A stretch of 64,000 nucleotides of DNA from Phycisphaerae bacterium. GTDB taxonomy: Bacteria; Planctomycetota; Phycisphaerae; Phycisphaerales; UBA1924. The stretch spans positions 1 to 64,000 of the forward strand of contig BQMO01000008.1 of the NCBI GenBank assembly GCA_022180725.1, in the 5' to 3' direction. The position numbers were made by a program, and so were the translations under genes. This document shows positions 16,009 to 24,041 of this stretch, one piece after another (position 1 is the first letter of the stretch; each line of letters starts with the position of its first letter). A model generated the notes under the pieces. It had not been told where the DNA came from and searched no databases. It saw nothing but the letters and a program-made list of their open reading frames with translations.

Positions 16009-16841
16009 GAACGGCCTCCCCTGGGCGAGGCGTGGTGGTGCGAGGGGTCGGTGCACGCGTGCGCCGGGTGCGCGTCGACGTGCACGTCGCCGAACACTCC
16101 CGCCACGTCATGCCGGAAGATCTCCGCCAGCACCGCCGGCGTGAGTCCCGACGGCGCCGTGTGCGCGTGCAGCGTTCGCGAAAGGCATGCGACCCGGTCG
16201 CACCCCGCGGCGATGGTCCGCAGATCATGGCTCACCACGATGACGGTCAGGCCCAGAACATCGCGCATGCGGGCCAACAGGTCCGCGAAGCGTTGCTGTC
16301 CTTCGAGGTCGACGCCCACCGTGGGCTCGTCCAGCAGCAGCAGTTTCGGCGAGGACGCCAACGCCCGTGCGATCTGCACCCGCTGAAACTGCCCCCCCGA
16401 GAGTTTCCCGATCGGTCGCTCCGCGAACTCCTCCGCGCCGACGATCGCGAGGGATCGTTCCACGTGCGACGCCGTTGCCGCCGGGAGACGTACCCACGGC
16501 GGCAATCGAACCGACGCGGCCATCGTGACGACCTGCCTTGCCGAGAGGGGGAACGCACGTTCGCACGCCGACCGTTGCGGCACATATCCGACCAGCCCAT
16601 GCCGGGCGGCCTCGGCGGGCGCGTGCCCCAGGACACGGATGGTTCCCGTGTACCCCGCGAGCAGTCCCAGCGTGAGTTTCAGGAGCGTGGACTTGCCCCC
16701 GCCGTTGGGCCCGAGAATACCCAGCCGCTCTCCCGCGGCCACGTCGAGGGTGATCCGCTCCAACGCCGGACGCGCTCCATCGCCCCCGGCGGCGGGAAAC
16801 GTGAACGATACGTCGCGGTACTCGACGGCGGCCTGCGTCAT
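16005..16841 (-). CDS. znuC: Metal ABC transporter ATP-binding protein (ZnuC-like)
   Basis: 278 residues. Walker A GPNGGGKST (44-52), signature LSGGQ (about 147-151) and Walker B LLLLDEP are followed by the His switch in VVSHDL. The C-terminal tail is rich in histidine (DVHVDAHPAHACTDPSHHHA), probably a zinc-binding extension that could sense or buffer metal. Start ATG 16841 overlaps the znuA stop as ATGA. It powers uptake together with the adjacent permease and binding protein. Confidence 0.92.
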   Translation of the reverse strand: MTQAAVEYRDVSFTFPAAGGDGARPALERITLDVAAGERLGILGPNGGGKSTLLKLTLGLLAGYTGTIRVLGHAPAEAARHGLVGYVPQRSACERAFPLSARQVVTMAASVRLPPWVRLPAATASHVERSLAIVGAEEFAERPIGKLSGGQFQRVQIARALASSPKLLLLDEPTVGVDLEGQQRFADLLARMRDVLGLTVIVVSHDLRTIAAGCDRVACLSRTLHAHTAPSGLTPAVLAEIFRHDVAGVFGDVHVDAHPAHACTDPSHHHASPRGGRS

Positions 16842-17812
16842 TTCGGATCGCTCGGGGATGAAGGGGATGCCGATGGACCGAGGTTCGCCGTCAGAGAATC
16901 AAGATTGCCGGCCATCATGGCAAACCAGTCGCCCGCACCGAGCGGGTCGAGACGTGCCACGCGCACGCCCGCGGCCTTGGCGATGCGCTCGGCCAGCGAC
17001 GCGTTGAACTGCGGCTCCACGAACACCGCGTGAACCTGCTCACGACGGACGGCCGTCACGACCTTCTCCATCGCCGAGGGGGGGGGTTCGACGTTGTCCA
17101 ACCCGCGGATCACGGCCGCGACGCGCAGACCGTACCGCGCCGCCGGGCGGGGGAACGCGTTGTGGTGCGTCACGATCGCCCGGCCGGCGTAGGGCGCCAG
17201 CCGGGTCCGCCATGCGTCGTCCATTGCCCGGACTCGCGTGACGAGGGCACGTTCCTTGTCGGCAAGCGCCGCCGACGCGGGTTCGCTCAGGGCTTGCTTT
17301 CGTGCCGAAGCCTGGCGGACCGCCGCCGCCGCGTGCGGGATGAACTGCTCGACCAGCACCGGATCGAGCCACAGGTGCGGGTCCACGGCGTGTTCGTGAT
17401 CCGCGTGATCGTCGTGGTCATGTTCGTCGTGGTCATGCGCCGCCGTGATCTTCAACGCCGCGGCCATGCACAAATCGATCCGACTAGGGCGAGGCCGATC
17501 CTTCACGAACGATTCCACCCGCGGCTCCAGCCCCAGCCCGACGTACACCACCACGTCGGCCTTGGCCAGGTCGGCCAGGTCGCGTGGAGTCGGTTCATAC
17601 CCATGCTCGCTCCGCCCGGGTGGCATCAAGGTGCGCACGGTGCTTCCGGCCGGCGCCAACGCCTCCATCACCCCTTTCAGCGGGGGGATCGTCACGACGA
17701 TCGAGATCGGTGCTGGTAACTCCGACCTTCCGGGTGCGGTTGATTGCGCCAAGCCATGTGTTCCGCAGCATGTACACAGCGCGAGCATGATCCAATGCAT
17801 GAGGCGTGACAC
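16838..17812 (-). CDS. znuA: Zinc ABC transporter substrate-binding protein (ZnuA-like)
   Basis: About 324 residues from GTG 17812, which has GGAG eight bases upstream and opens a signal peptide (MHWIMLALCTCCGTHGLAQ); ATG 17800 is an alternative. Cluster A-I features are present: a metal-ligand His in SEHGYEPTP, the mobile His-rich loop (HDHDEHDHDDHADHEH) just before DPHLWLDP, IVTHHNAFPRPAARYG and VFVEPQFNASLAERI. The His-rich loop is typical of zinc rather than manganese binders. First gene of the znuACB operon; a palindromic site lies 37 bases upstream. Confidence 0.9.
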   Translation of the reverse strand: MSRLMHWIMLALCTCCGTHGLAQSTAPGRSELPAPISIVVTIPPLKGVMEALAPAGSTVRTLMPPGRSEHGYEPTPRDLADLAKADVVVYVGLGLEPRVESFVKDRPRPSRIDLCMAAALKITAAHDHDEHDHDDHADHEHAVDPHLWLDPVLVEQFIPHAAAAVRQASARKQALSEPASAALADKERALVTRVRAMDDAWRTRLAPYAGRAIVTHHNAFPRPAARYGLRVAAVIRGLDNVEPPPSAMEKVVTAVRREQVHAVFVEPQFNASLAERIAKAAGVRVARLDPLGAGDWFAMMAGNLDSLTANLGPSASPSSPSDPK

Positions 17813-17848
17813 CGAGCACACTCCATGGCGGTCGCGGCCGCCCGTTAT

Positions 17849-17864
17849 TGAGAACGCAATCTCA
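17849..17864 (-). promoter_or_regulatory. Candidate Zur/Fur-family operator upstream of znuA
   Basis: TGAGA and TCTCA half-sites (17849-17853 and 17860-17864) form an inverted repeat with a 6-base spacer. This resembles Fur/Zur boxes of the form TGAGAAT-N-ATTCTCA but is one base longer between the arms, so it is only a candidate. Confidence 0.35.
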
Positions 17865-18060
17865 TCCAGAGCATAGCCTCTGTCCGTGCACCATGCCACG
17901 CCCGATTGGTCGCCATCGAAATCGGTCAGTTGCCAGTCCGACCGATCGTGCTTGCACGAGACGCGGTGGTGATCAAGGAGCTCCACATCGCGCTATTCGC
18001 ACCGCAACTCGCGGACGAGGTCCGCGAAAGGCGAACGTGTGCGTCATGCGTTGCGGCGTC
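17865..18060. other. Intergenic stretch with two short palindromes
   Basis: Divergent gap between znuA and the tRNA. It holds TCGTGC-TT-GCACGA (17946-17959), a compact operator-like palindrome, and the perfect 8-bp hairpin TCGCGGAC/GTCCGCGA (18009-18027). I see no credible coding frame. Confidence 0.4.
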
Positions 18061-18090
18061 TTGCCGACCCATGACGATCCCTCCTACACT
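18061..18090 (+). promoter_or_regulatory. Promoter of the tRNA-Ala gene
   Basis: TTGCCG (18061-18066), an 18-base spacer and TACACT (18085-18090) lie 34 bases before the mature tRNA 5' end. Each box matches four of six consensus bases. Confidence 0.4.
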
Positions 18091-18124
18091 GGTCCCCGCG
18101 GCGTGCCCGCCGCGACGCAATCAC

Positions 18125-18197
18125 GGGGCGGTAGCTCAGTTGGTAGAGCGCATCGTTCGCAATGATGAGGTCGGGAGTTCGACTCTCCTCCGCTCCA
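18125..18197 (+). tRNA. tRNA-Ala (anticodon CGC)
   Basis: 73 bases fold into a complete cloverleaf. The acceptor is GGGGCGG/CCGCTCC with discriminator A; the D-stem is GCTC/GAGC; the anticodon stem CATCG/TGATG surrounds loop TTCGCAA (anticodon CGC); the T-stem GGGAG/CTCCT (last pair G-U) closes loop TTCGACT. The third acceptor pair is G-U, the classical alanine identity element. The 3' CCA is not encoded. It reads GCG codons, which are frequent in this GC-rich genome. Confidence 0.96.
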
Positions 18198-18338
18198 CTT
18201 GGATCCCCTTCGCATTTCCGGTGTGCAGGCACGTTGACAGAAATCGCCGGACTTGGCCGCGGAGAACGGCGTGCCCACGCTTCGTACCATGCAGCCCGAG
18301 ACGCCGAACCGCGCGGTCGACGGCGGCGTGCACACCGC

Positions 18339-19394
18339 ATGAAGCGCATTCTCATCGTACGAACCTCGGCGATCGGTGACGTGGTGCTGGCATCGCCCAT
18401 GGCCGACGCGATTCGGCGTGCGCACCCGGATGCCCACGTCGCCTGGCTCGTCCAGGCCGAGTATGCCTCGCTGATTGCCCACGACCCCGCGATCAACGAG
18501 ATCATCCCCTGGCCTCGAGGGCAATGGCTGCGTGACGCGAAGGCGGGGCGGGTGCTGGCGCTGCGCCGGAGCATCGTCGAGTTTCGCCGAGCGCTGCGCG
18601 AGCGCGCGTTTGATACCGCGATCAATCTCCAGGGATTGCTGAAGAGCGGGTTTCTGACGTGGCTCTCGGGCGCGCCCCGGCGCGTCGGCCTCTCGCCGCG
18701 CGAAGGGAGCCGCGTCTTCCATACCGAGCGGCTTGACGCACCCGCTTCGTTGGGTCGCATCGGAGGCGAGTATCGCGCCTTGGCCGAGCACCTCGGCCTG
18801 GACGCGGGCGCGTTCATCCCGACGCTTCACGTCTCGCCCGAGGCCGAACGCCGCGCCCTCGATCGGCTTGCCGGGCACGGCGTTGGCCCTGGCGCCTTTG
18901 CCGTATTCGCCCCGCACACCACCAGGCCTCAGAAGCACTGGTTTGGGCAATCCTGGCGCGAGTTGGCCCCCCGAATCCGCGGTGAGTTCGGGTTGGTGCC
19001 GGTGCTGCTGGGCAGCCCGGGCGACCGGCCGGCCTCCGAGACCATCGCGGCGTCGGATTCGCGGGATTTCATCAATCTCGTTGGTCACACGCGGCTCGAC
19101 GAGGCCATGGCCCTGGTCAAGCACGCGTCACTGGTTGTCGGCGTCGATACCGGGCTGACTCACATGGGCACCGGCTTCGCCAGGCCGACCGTCGCGCTCT
19201 TCGGCTCCACCTGTCCGTACACCGATCCCGGCCGATCCACCACACGTGTGATCTACCTCGGGCTGCCGTGCGCGCCGTGCCGCCGCCACCCAACCTGCGG
19301 CGGGGCGTTCACGTGCCTGCGGGAGATCACGCCCGAATCGGTGATGACGCACGTGCGTGCCGTGATGAGCACACGCGCCGGGGAGGGATCGTGA
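18339..19394 (+). CDS. Glycosyltransferase family 9 (heptosyltransferase-like)
   Basis: 351 residues from ATG 18339. It begins KRILIVRTSAIGDVVLASPM, the hallmark N-terminus of ADP-heptose:LPS heptosyltransferases. The C-terminal nucleotide-sugar site includes FAPHTTRPQKHW and VGVDTGLTHMGTGFARPTVA (the D-GLTH motif) followed by ALFGSTCP. A Cys-rich C-terminus (LPCAPCRRHPTCGGAFTC) is typical of the family. It probably builds the inner core of an LPS-like glycan at the cytoplasmic face. An ADP-heptose epimerase-like gene occurs in this window at 30926. Its stop overlaps the next glycosyltransferase gene. Confidence 0.88.
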   Translation: MKRILIVRTSAIGDVVLASPMADAIRRAHPDAHVAWLVQAEYASLIAHDPAINEIIPWPRGQWLRDAKAGRVLALRRSIVEFRRALRERAFDTAINLQGLLKSGFLTWLSGAPRRVGLSPREGSRVFHTERLDAPASLGRIGGEYRALAEHLGLDAGAFIPTLHVSPEAERRALDRLAGHGVGPGAFAVFAPHTTRPQKHWFGQSWRELAPRIRGEFGLVPVLLGSPGDRPASETIAASDSRDFINLVGHTRLDEAMALVKHASLVVGVDTGLTHMGTGFARPTVALFGSTCPYTDPGRSTTRVIYLGLPCAPCRRHPTCGGAFTCLREITPESVMTHVRAVMSTRAGEGS

Positions 19395-20497
19395 GAATCC
19401 TGCATGTCGAGGCCGGCATGCACTTCTACGGCGGGCCACGCCAGGTGGCCTACCTGATCGAAGGGCTTGCGGCGCGCGGGCACGAGTGCGTGCTGGCGTG
19501 TCCGCCGGGCGCGGCCATCGGGTCGAAGGTTTCGGCGCACGCCCGCGTCCACGCTACCGCCATTCGCGGCGATCTGGACGTGCTGGCGGTCCGGCGTCTG
19601 GCGCGGGTCATCCGCCGCGAAAAGCCGGATCTTGTCCACGCGCACAGCCGGCGCGGCGCGGACGTGTGGAGCGGGCTGGCGGCCAAGGTCGGTGGAGTGC
19701 CGTGCGTGCTGTCGCGACGCGTGGACAACCCGGAATCCCGGTTGGCCATGAGCACGAAGTACCGACTCTTCGACCACGTGGTGGCCATTTCGGAGGCCAT
19801 ACGCCGCGTGATGCTGTCGAGCGGGATGGCCGCTTCGCGCGTCACCTGCGTCCGCAGCGCCGTGGATGCGTCGCCCTACCTGAGGCCCGTTGATCGGGCG
19901 GCGTTCGAACGAGAGTTCGACCTCCCCTCGGGCTCGTTGGTCATCGGCATGGTGGCCCAGTTGATTCAACGCAAGGGGCATCACCACCTGATCGAGGCGC
20001 TCGGGCCGCTCACGCGGGAGTTTCCGCGTCTGCGTGTCGTGATCTTCGGGAAAGGGCCGCTTGAGCGCGCGATTCGTGCGGCCGTACAGGAGCGCCGGCT
20101 GGAAGCCACGGTTCGATTCGCCGGGTTTCGGGACGATTTGCCGAAGTGGCTCGGCGGGCTGGACGTGCTCGCGCACCCCGCGGAGATCGAGGGGTTGGGC
20201 GTGGCGTTGCTTCAGGCGGCGGCGGCGGGCGTACCGATCGTGGCCAGCCGCGCGGGCGGCATGCCCGAGGCCGTGCTCGAGGGTGTGACGGGCCTGCTGA
20301 CCGAGCCGGGGGATGCCGTCCAACTGGCCGTCGCGTTGCGCACGCTTCTCGCGGACGAATCGGTGCGCCGCCGGATGGGCGAGGCCGGCCGCGCACGCAT
20401 CCTCGCCGAGTTCACGGTGGACGTGATGGTGGAAGGAAACCTGCGTGTCTACGAGCAGGTGCTGTCGTGGAAGCGTGGCGCGAGTACTACAGCTTGA
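19391..20497 (+). CDS. Glycosyltransferase family 4
   Basis: 368 residues from GTG 19391, overlapping the previous stop as GTGA. GT-B fold: the N-terminal domain has ILHVEAGMHFYGGPRQVAYL (acceptor side) and PDLVHAHSRRGADVWSGL. The C-terminal domain has GMVAQLIQRKGHHHLIEAL, RVVIFGKGPLERAI and the retaining-enzyme motif with EIEGLGVALLQAAAAGVPIV (EX7E type). It probably adds a sugar to the same envelope glycan as the GT9 enzyme. Its 3' end overlaps the convergent MlaD-like gene by 11 bases. Confidence 0.88.
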   Translation: MRILHVEAGMHFYGGPRQVAYLIEGLAARGHECVLACPPGAAIGSKVSAHARVHATAIRGDLDVLAVRRLARVIRREKPDLVHAHSRRGADVWSGLAAKVGGVPCVLSRRVDNPESRLAMSTKYRLFDHVVAISEAIRRVMLSSGMAASRVTCVRSAVDASPYLRPVDRAAFEREFDLPSGSLVIGMVAQLIQRKGHHHLIEALGPLTREFPRLRVVIFGKGPLERAIRAAVQERRLEATVRFAGFRDDLPKWLGGLDVLAHPAEIEGLGVALLQAAAAGVPIVASRAGGMPEAVLEGVTGLLTEPGDAVQLAVALRTLLADESVRRRMGEAGRARILAEFTVDVMVEGNLRVYEQVLSWKRGASTTA

Positions 20498-21533
20498 TCT
20501 TGACGCCCTCGGCCTTCATCTGCTCTACGAGCAGCTGCAACTCCACCAGCACGCGTTCCAGCCGCTGGGCCGAGCCGGTCAGCGACTTGTAGAGATCGGG
20601 GTTCGTCAGCAGTTGCCCCACGGTGCCTTCGCCCTTGTTCGCGGCTTCGATGGACTTGCCGAGCTCGGCGGCGGCGGCGTCGACGCGGCGCAGGGTCTGC
20701 ATCGCCTGGGCAGCCAGTTCGTTCGTCTTGACACTGATCTCGCCCGCGGCCTGGTCGAGGTGTTGCGCCGCGAGATCGACCGAATCCGCGGTTTCGGTCC
20801 AGGCGGTCAGAAACGATTGCATGTCGCCCAGCACCACGCCCGCCCGGGCGAGGATGTCCTTGACCCCGGACCGGATCTGCTCGTCGCGGAGCCAGGTGTC
20901 CGCCGACGCGAGCGCCCGGTCGAGACGCTCGATCGTGCTCGCGATGTTGGGCGCCTTGCCGCTCTCGACGTCCGCGAGCGAACGGGATTCGAGCAGGTCG
21001 TTGAGCCGCTGTCCGGTGGTGGTCCAGGCCGACGCGAGGGCGTCGATCTTGTCGGCGGAGGCGGAAAGACGATCAAGCGGCTTCTGGATGGACTCCGCGA
21101 GTCGGTCAAAGAAGGACCCGGCGACCGGGGCCACGAGTGTGGCGCCGTCCACGATGTACTCCTCGGGGCGGAGATTCATGGCGCTCCCGGGAGGAATCGT
21201 GAACTCGAGCGACGCATCTCCGATGAGGCCTTTTTCGACCGAGAGCACGGCGGAGCGGGGGACGCGAACCTCGCGCTTGATCTTGACCGTCAGCGCAGCC
21301 CCCTCGGGCGAAACCTCGGCCTTCTCGATCTGCCCGACTTTCACGCCGTTCACCATCACCGGCGAGGTGGACCCCAGCCCCGAGGCGGACGGCAGCACCA
21401 CCGTGAAGCGGTAGTACGACGCGCCGAACTCGGCGATCTCGCCGAACAGGACCAGGATGGCGCACAGCCCGGCGATGGCCCCCAGGGCGAACAACCCGGT
21501 CAGAAAGTCGCGGACGACGGCGTTGCGGAACAT
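20487..21533 (-). CDS. MlaD/MCE-family lipid-transport protein
   Basis: 348 residues. One N-terminal membrane helix (about 11-32, FLTGLFALGAIAGLCAILVL) precedes a single MCE domain (about 38-120), including SGLGSTSPVMVNGVKVGQIE and SVEKGLIGDASLEF. The C-terminal 200 residues are helical with coiled-coil character and may form a tube or oligomer, as in larger MCE proteins. It is likely part of a phospholipid transport system between membranes. The MlaF-type ATPase gene lies immediately upstream, one base before its start, but no MlaE permease is found next to it. Confidence 0.85.
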   Translation of the reverse strand: MFRNAVVRDFLTGLFALGAIAGLCAILVLFGEIAEFGASYYRFTVVLPSASGLGSTSPVMVNGVKVGQIEKAEVSPEGAALTVKIKREVRVPRSAVLSVEKGLIGDASLEFTIPPGSAMNLRPEEYIVDGATLVAPVAGSFFDRLAESIQKPLDRLSASADKIDALASAWTTTGQRLNDLLESRSLADVESGKAPNIASTIERLDRALASADTWLRDEQIRSGVKDILARAGVVLGDMQSFLTAWTETADSVDLAAQHLDQAAGEISVKTNELAAQAMQTLRRVDAAAAELGKSIEAANKGEGTVGQLLTNPDLYKSLTGSAQRLERVLVELQLLVEQMKAEGVKIKL

Positions 21534-22394
21534 CTACTGCTTCTCCGGGAGGAGGACGGCGGGGTCTACGGCGGCGACGACGGCCTCGGGGATGTCCTCG
21601 CTCTTGACGTACGTGCCCGTGAGAAAGTGTTGCACGCGCGGGTCGCCCGAGCGAGCGACCTCCTCGAACCGGCCCGACGCCGCCACCTTGCCGTCGAGCA
21701 TCACCACGGCGTGATCGGCCACCTTCCGGGCGGAGGTCAGGTCGTGCGTCACGACGACGTTCGTCACGCCGAACTCGCGTTGAAGTTTGAGAATGAGCTG
21801 ATCGATGCCGTCGGCGCGGATCGGGTCGAGCCCCGTGGTCGGCTCGTCGTACAGCACCATGCGCGGGCGCAGCACGATCGACCGCGCGAGCGCCACGCGC
21901 TTGCGCTGGCCGCCCGAGAGTTCCGACGGAAGCCGCTTCTCGTACCCCAGCATGTCCACGACGTGCAGCGCCTCGGCGATCCGCGCGGCGCGGTCGCGTG
22001 GCGCGAGCGGCGTGTGCTCGCGCAAGGGAAACTCGACATTTTCCGCGACGGTCATCGAATCGAACAGGGCGCCCATCTGAAAGAGCAGCCCGACTTCCAG
22101 GCGGATCGGGAGCCAGTCGCGCTCCCGGAGTTGATCGACGCGCCTTCCGTCGTAGTACACCTCGCCGGCGTCCGGTCGCATCAGGCCCAGCATGTGCTTG
22201 AGCGTGACGGACTTGCCGCACCCCGACGGCCCCATGATGACCGTGGTCTTGGCGGGCTGGATATCGAGCGTGAGGCCGTCGAGCACGCGCTGCGGGCCGA
22301 AGGACTTGCGCAGGCCGACCAATCGGAGAATCGGGCCGTCTGTGACGATGGCACCGTTGCTCTGACTGGTTCTGGGTTTCAAGCCCGGCCCCAT
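21534..22394 (-). CDS. MlaF-like ABC transporter ATPase
   Basis: 286 residues from ATG 22394; an upstream ATG at 22445 would run into the divergent Nudix gene. Walker A GPSGCGKS, signature LSGGQRKRVALARSI, Walker B MVLYDEPTTGLDP and switch VTHDL are intact. The LFQMGALFDSMTVAENVEFP stretch is characteristic of MlaF/Mkl ATPases. It lies directly upstream of the MlaD-like gene and pairs with it. The C-terminus ends in VDPAVLLPEKQ after SGDPRVQHFLTG, as in MlaF. Confidence 0.88.
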   Translation of the reverse strand: MGPGLKPRTSQSNGAIVTDGPILRLVGLRKSFGPQRVLDGLTLDIQPAKTTVIMGPSGCGKSVTLKHMLGLMRPDAGEVYYDGRRVDQLRERDWLPIRLEVGLLFQMGALFDSMTVAENVEFPLREHTPLAPRDRAARIAEALHVVDMLGYEKRLPSELSGGQRKRVALARSIVLRPRMVLYDEPTTGLDPIRADGIDQLILKLQREFGVTNVVVTHDLTSARKVADHAVVMLDGKVAASGRFEEVARSGDPRVQHFLTGTYVKSEDIPEAVVAAVDPAVLLPEKQ

Positions 22395-22417
22395 CGCGTG
22401 CCTCCGTACGATCCGCC

Positions 22418-22978
22418 ATGTTAGGCGACACGAACATCGTCCCAACTGTGACCCGGCGTCTCCTTCACGCCGGCGCCAAGTTTGACTTTGAAGCCTTGAC
22501 CGTCACGGACCCGAGCGGCCGCTCGATCACACGTGAGTGTGTCCGGCACCCCGGGGCGGTTGTCGTCGTTCCGGTCCTTGGATCGCGGATCGACCCGCGG
22601 ATTGTCTTGATTCAGAACTGGCGTGCGAGCGTTGAAACAACCCTTTGGGAACTCCCCGCGGGCACTCTGGAGCCGCACGAAGAGCCTGCCGCCTGTGCCG
22701 CTCGGGAGTTAATCGAAGAAACCGGGTTTCAGGCCGCAACCTTGACCCCGCTCGGTCGGTTTCACACCTCGCCGGGATTGTCCGATGAACTCATGTGGGC
22801 CTTCTCGGCGACCGGCCTGACGCCGGTCGGGCAGCATCTGGAGGCCGACGAACGAATCACCGTTCACCCAACGCCGATCGGGCGCGTATTCGAGATGATC
22901 AGACAGGGTATCTTGATGGACGCGAAGAGCATGCTTGCATTGTTCATGGCGCGGGACGCGGGGGTCCTGCACGCCTGA
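22418..22978 (+). CDS. Nudix hydrolase, ADP-ribose pyrophosphatase type
   Basis: 186 residues. The Nudix box spans about 82-104 (GTLEPHEEPAACAARELIEE then TGF) and keeps the catalytic REL-x-EE-x-G residues (Arg96, Glu97, Glu100, Glu101). The upstream strand region with LWELPAGTLE and the downstream FHTSPGLSDELMWAFSA match ADP-ribose/ADP-sugar pyrophosphatases. It may detoxify ADP-ribose or recycle nucleotide sugars. It is divergent from mlaF, with starts 23 bases apart, so their promoters must overlap the 5' ends. Confidence 0.88.
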   Translation: MLGDTNIVPTVTRRLLHAGAKFDFEALTVTDPSGRSITRECVRHPGAVVVVPVLGSRIDPRIVLIQNWRASVETTLWELPAGTLEPHEEPAACAARELIEETGFQAATLTPLGRFHTSPGLSDELMWAFSATGLTPVGQHLEADERITVHPTPIGRVFEMIRQGILMDAKSMLALFMARDAGVLHA

Positions 22979-22991
22979 GTTTGGGACGGCC

Positions 22992-24002
22992 ATGACCGAA
23001 AGACCCGGGGATGTACGATCGACCCGACCACCCGACATGACGTGGCGGGAGCCGCGCGTCTGGGGTGTCGGCGAAGACCCGCTGATGTGGTCGTTCCCCG
23101 TCGGACGTGTGGGATCGCTGGCCATTCGCGTGCACGTGCTGCTGGTGATGTGGATGGGCGCGGAGTTGGTGGCGTGGGTTCCCCGCAGCGCCATCGGCCT
23201 GGTCCACATCGTCGCGGCGGTCGTCGTCACGTGCGGCATTCTGCTCGTCCGCGAGATCACGCGTGAAGCCTTCCGTCGGGGGCTGGGCGGGGAACCGCTG
23301 CCGGTGGTGCTGTGGCCCCTGGGTGGGCTGGGGGGCACGCCCGCCGGCCCGGTTTCCCGCCCATTCCTCGCGGAGTCCGGCGGGTTGCTCGCCGGGGCCC
23401 TCCTTGTGCCGATCCTCGGTGGACTTGTCGTGGCGTCCGGCGCGGGGTGGTCGGCCTTGTCGCTCGACCTGCTCTCACCCCGCGTGACCGCGGGAGGACT
23501 TCGTTCACACATTCAGATCTGGGCATGGTGGGCGTACTACATGAACGCCGTGGTGCTCGTGACCAACGCGCTGGTGCCGATGCTCCCGTTCGACGCCGGT
23601 CGAATCCTGCGGACCTTTATGGCACGCCGCGGCGAGGCGTCGGCGGCACGCGCCCTCCGGCTCGGGCTTTACACCGCCTTGGCGGTGTTTATTGTCGGTG
23701 CGTGCATGGGAGAGTTGCGCATCCTGACGCTCGGCGCCCTGGGCGCCCTGGCCACGTACCTCGAGATTCGCCGCGCCGAGTTTCTGGCCGCCGCCGTGGA
23801 GGAGCACCCCGTCATGGCCGCGAGCGATTCGCCGGAGCATGATCCCCGCGAAGAGGACACGGTCAGTCCGGTGGATCACGCCTCGTCCTGTCTCGATCTC
23901 GATACGATTCTCCGGCAGATATCACGTGACGGAATGAACTCACTCTCCCCTGAACAGCGCGACGTCCTGCGGCGGGAAACCCAGCGGCGACAGCGACGCT
24001 AA
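22992..24002 (+). CDS. Site-2-protease-like membrane protein with a degenerate HEXXH motif
   Basis: 336 residues from ATG 22992. Hydrophobic segments and spacing resemble M50/site-2 proteases: TM near 45-65, then LLVREITREAFRRGLGG where HEXXH is expected, then WPLGGLGG and a late NALVPMLPFDAGRIL element (Asn192, Asp201) like the second M50 motif. Both metal-binding histidines of HEXXH are Arg (87 and 91), with Glu88 kept, so it is probably catalytically inactive or a scaffold. Its tail (LDLDTILRQISRDGMNSLS) resembles the tail of the rhomboid encoded next, hinting at a shared partner or regulatory element. Confidence 0.7.
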   Translation: MTERPGDVRSTRPPDMTWREPRVWGVGEDPLMWSFPVGRVGSLAIRVHVLLVMWMGAELVAWVPRSAIGLVHIVAAVVVTCGILLVREITREAFRRGLGGEPLPVVLWPLGGLGGTPAGPVSRPFLAESGGLLAGALLVPILGGLVVASGAGWSALSLDLLSPRVTAGGLRSHIQIWAWWAYYMNAVVLVTNALVPMLPFDAGRILRTFMARRGEASAARALRLGLYTALAVFIVGACMGELRILTLGALGALATYLEIRRAEFLAAAVEEHPVMAASDSPEHDPREEDTVSPVDHASSCLDLDTILRQISRDGMNSLSPEQRDVLRRETQRRQRR

Positions 24003-24041
24003 ACTGCCCCCCGCCGTGGCCAGCGTCGCGGCGGAGCACGG

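Noticed and set aside
17906..18379. A 157-codon plus-strand frame spanning the tRNA
   Set aside because: It runs through the tRNA-Ala gene and has no conserved-looking sequence.
20445..22424. A 659-codon plus-strand frame
   Set aside because: Antisense to mlaD and mlaF, both of which have clear motifs.
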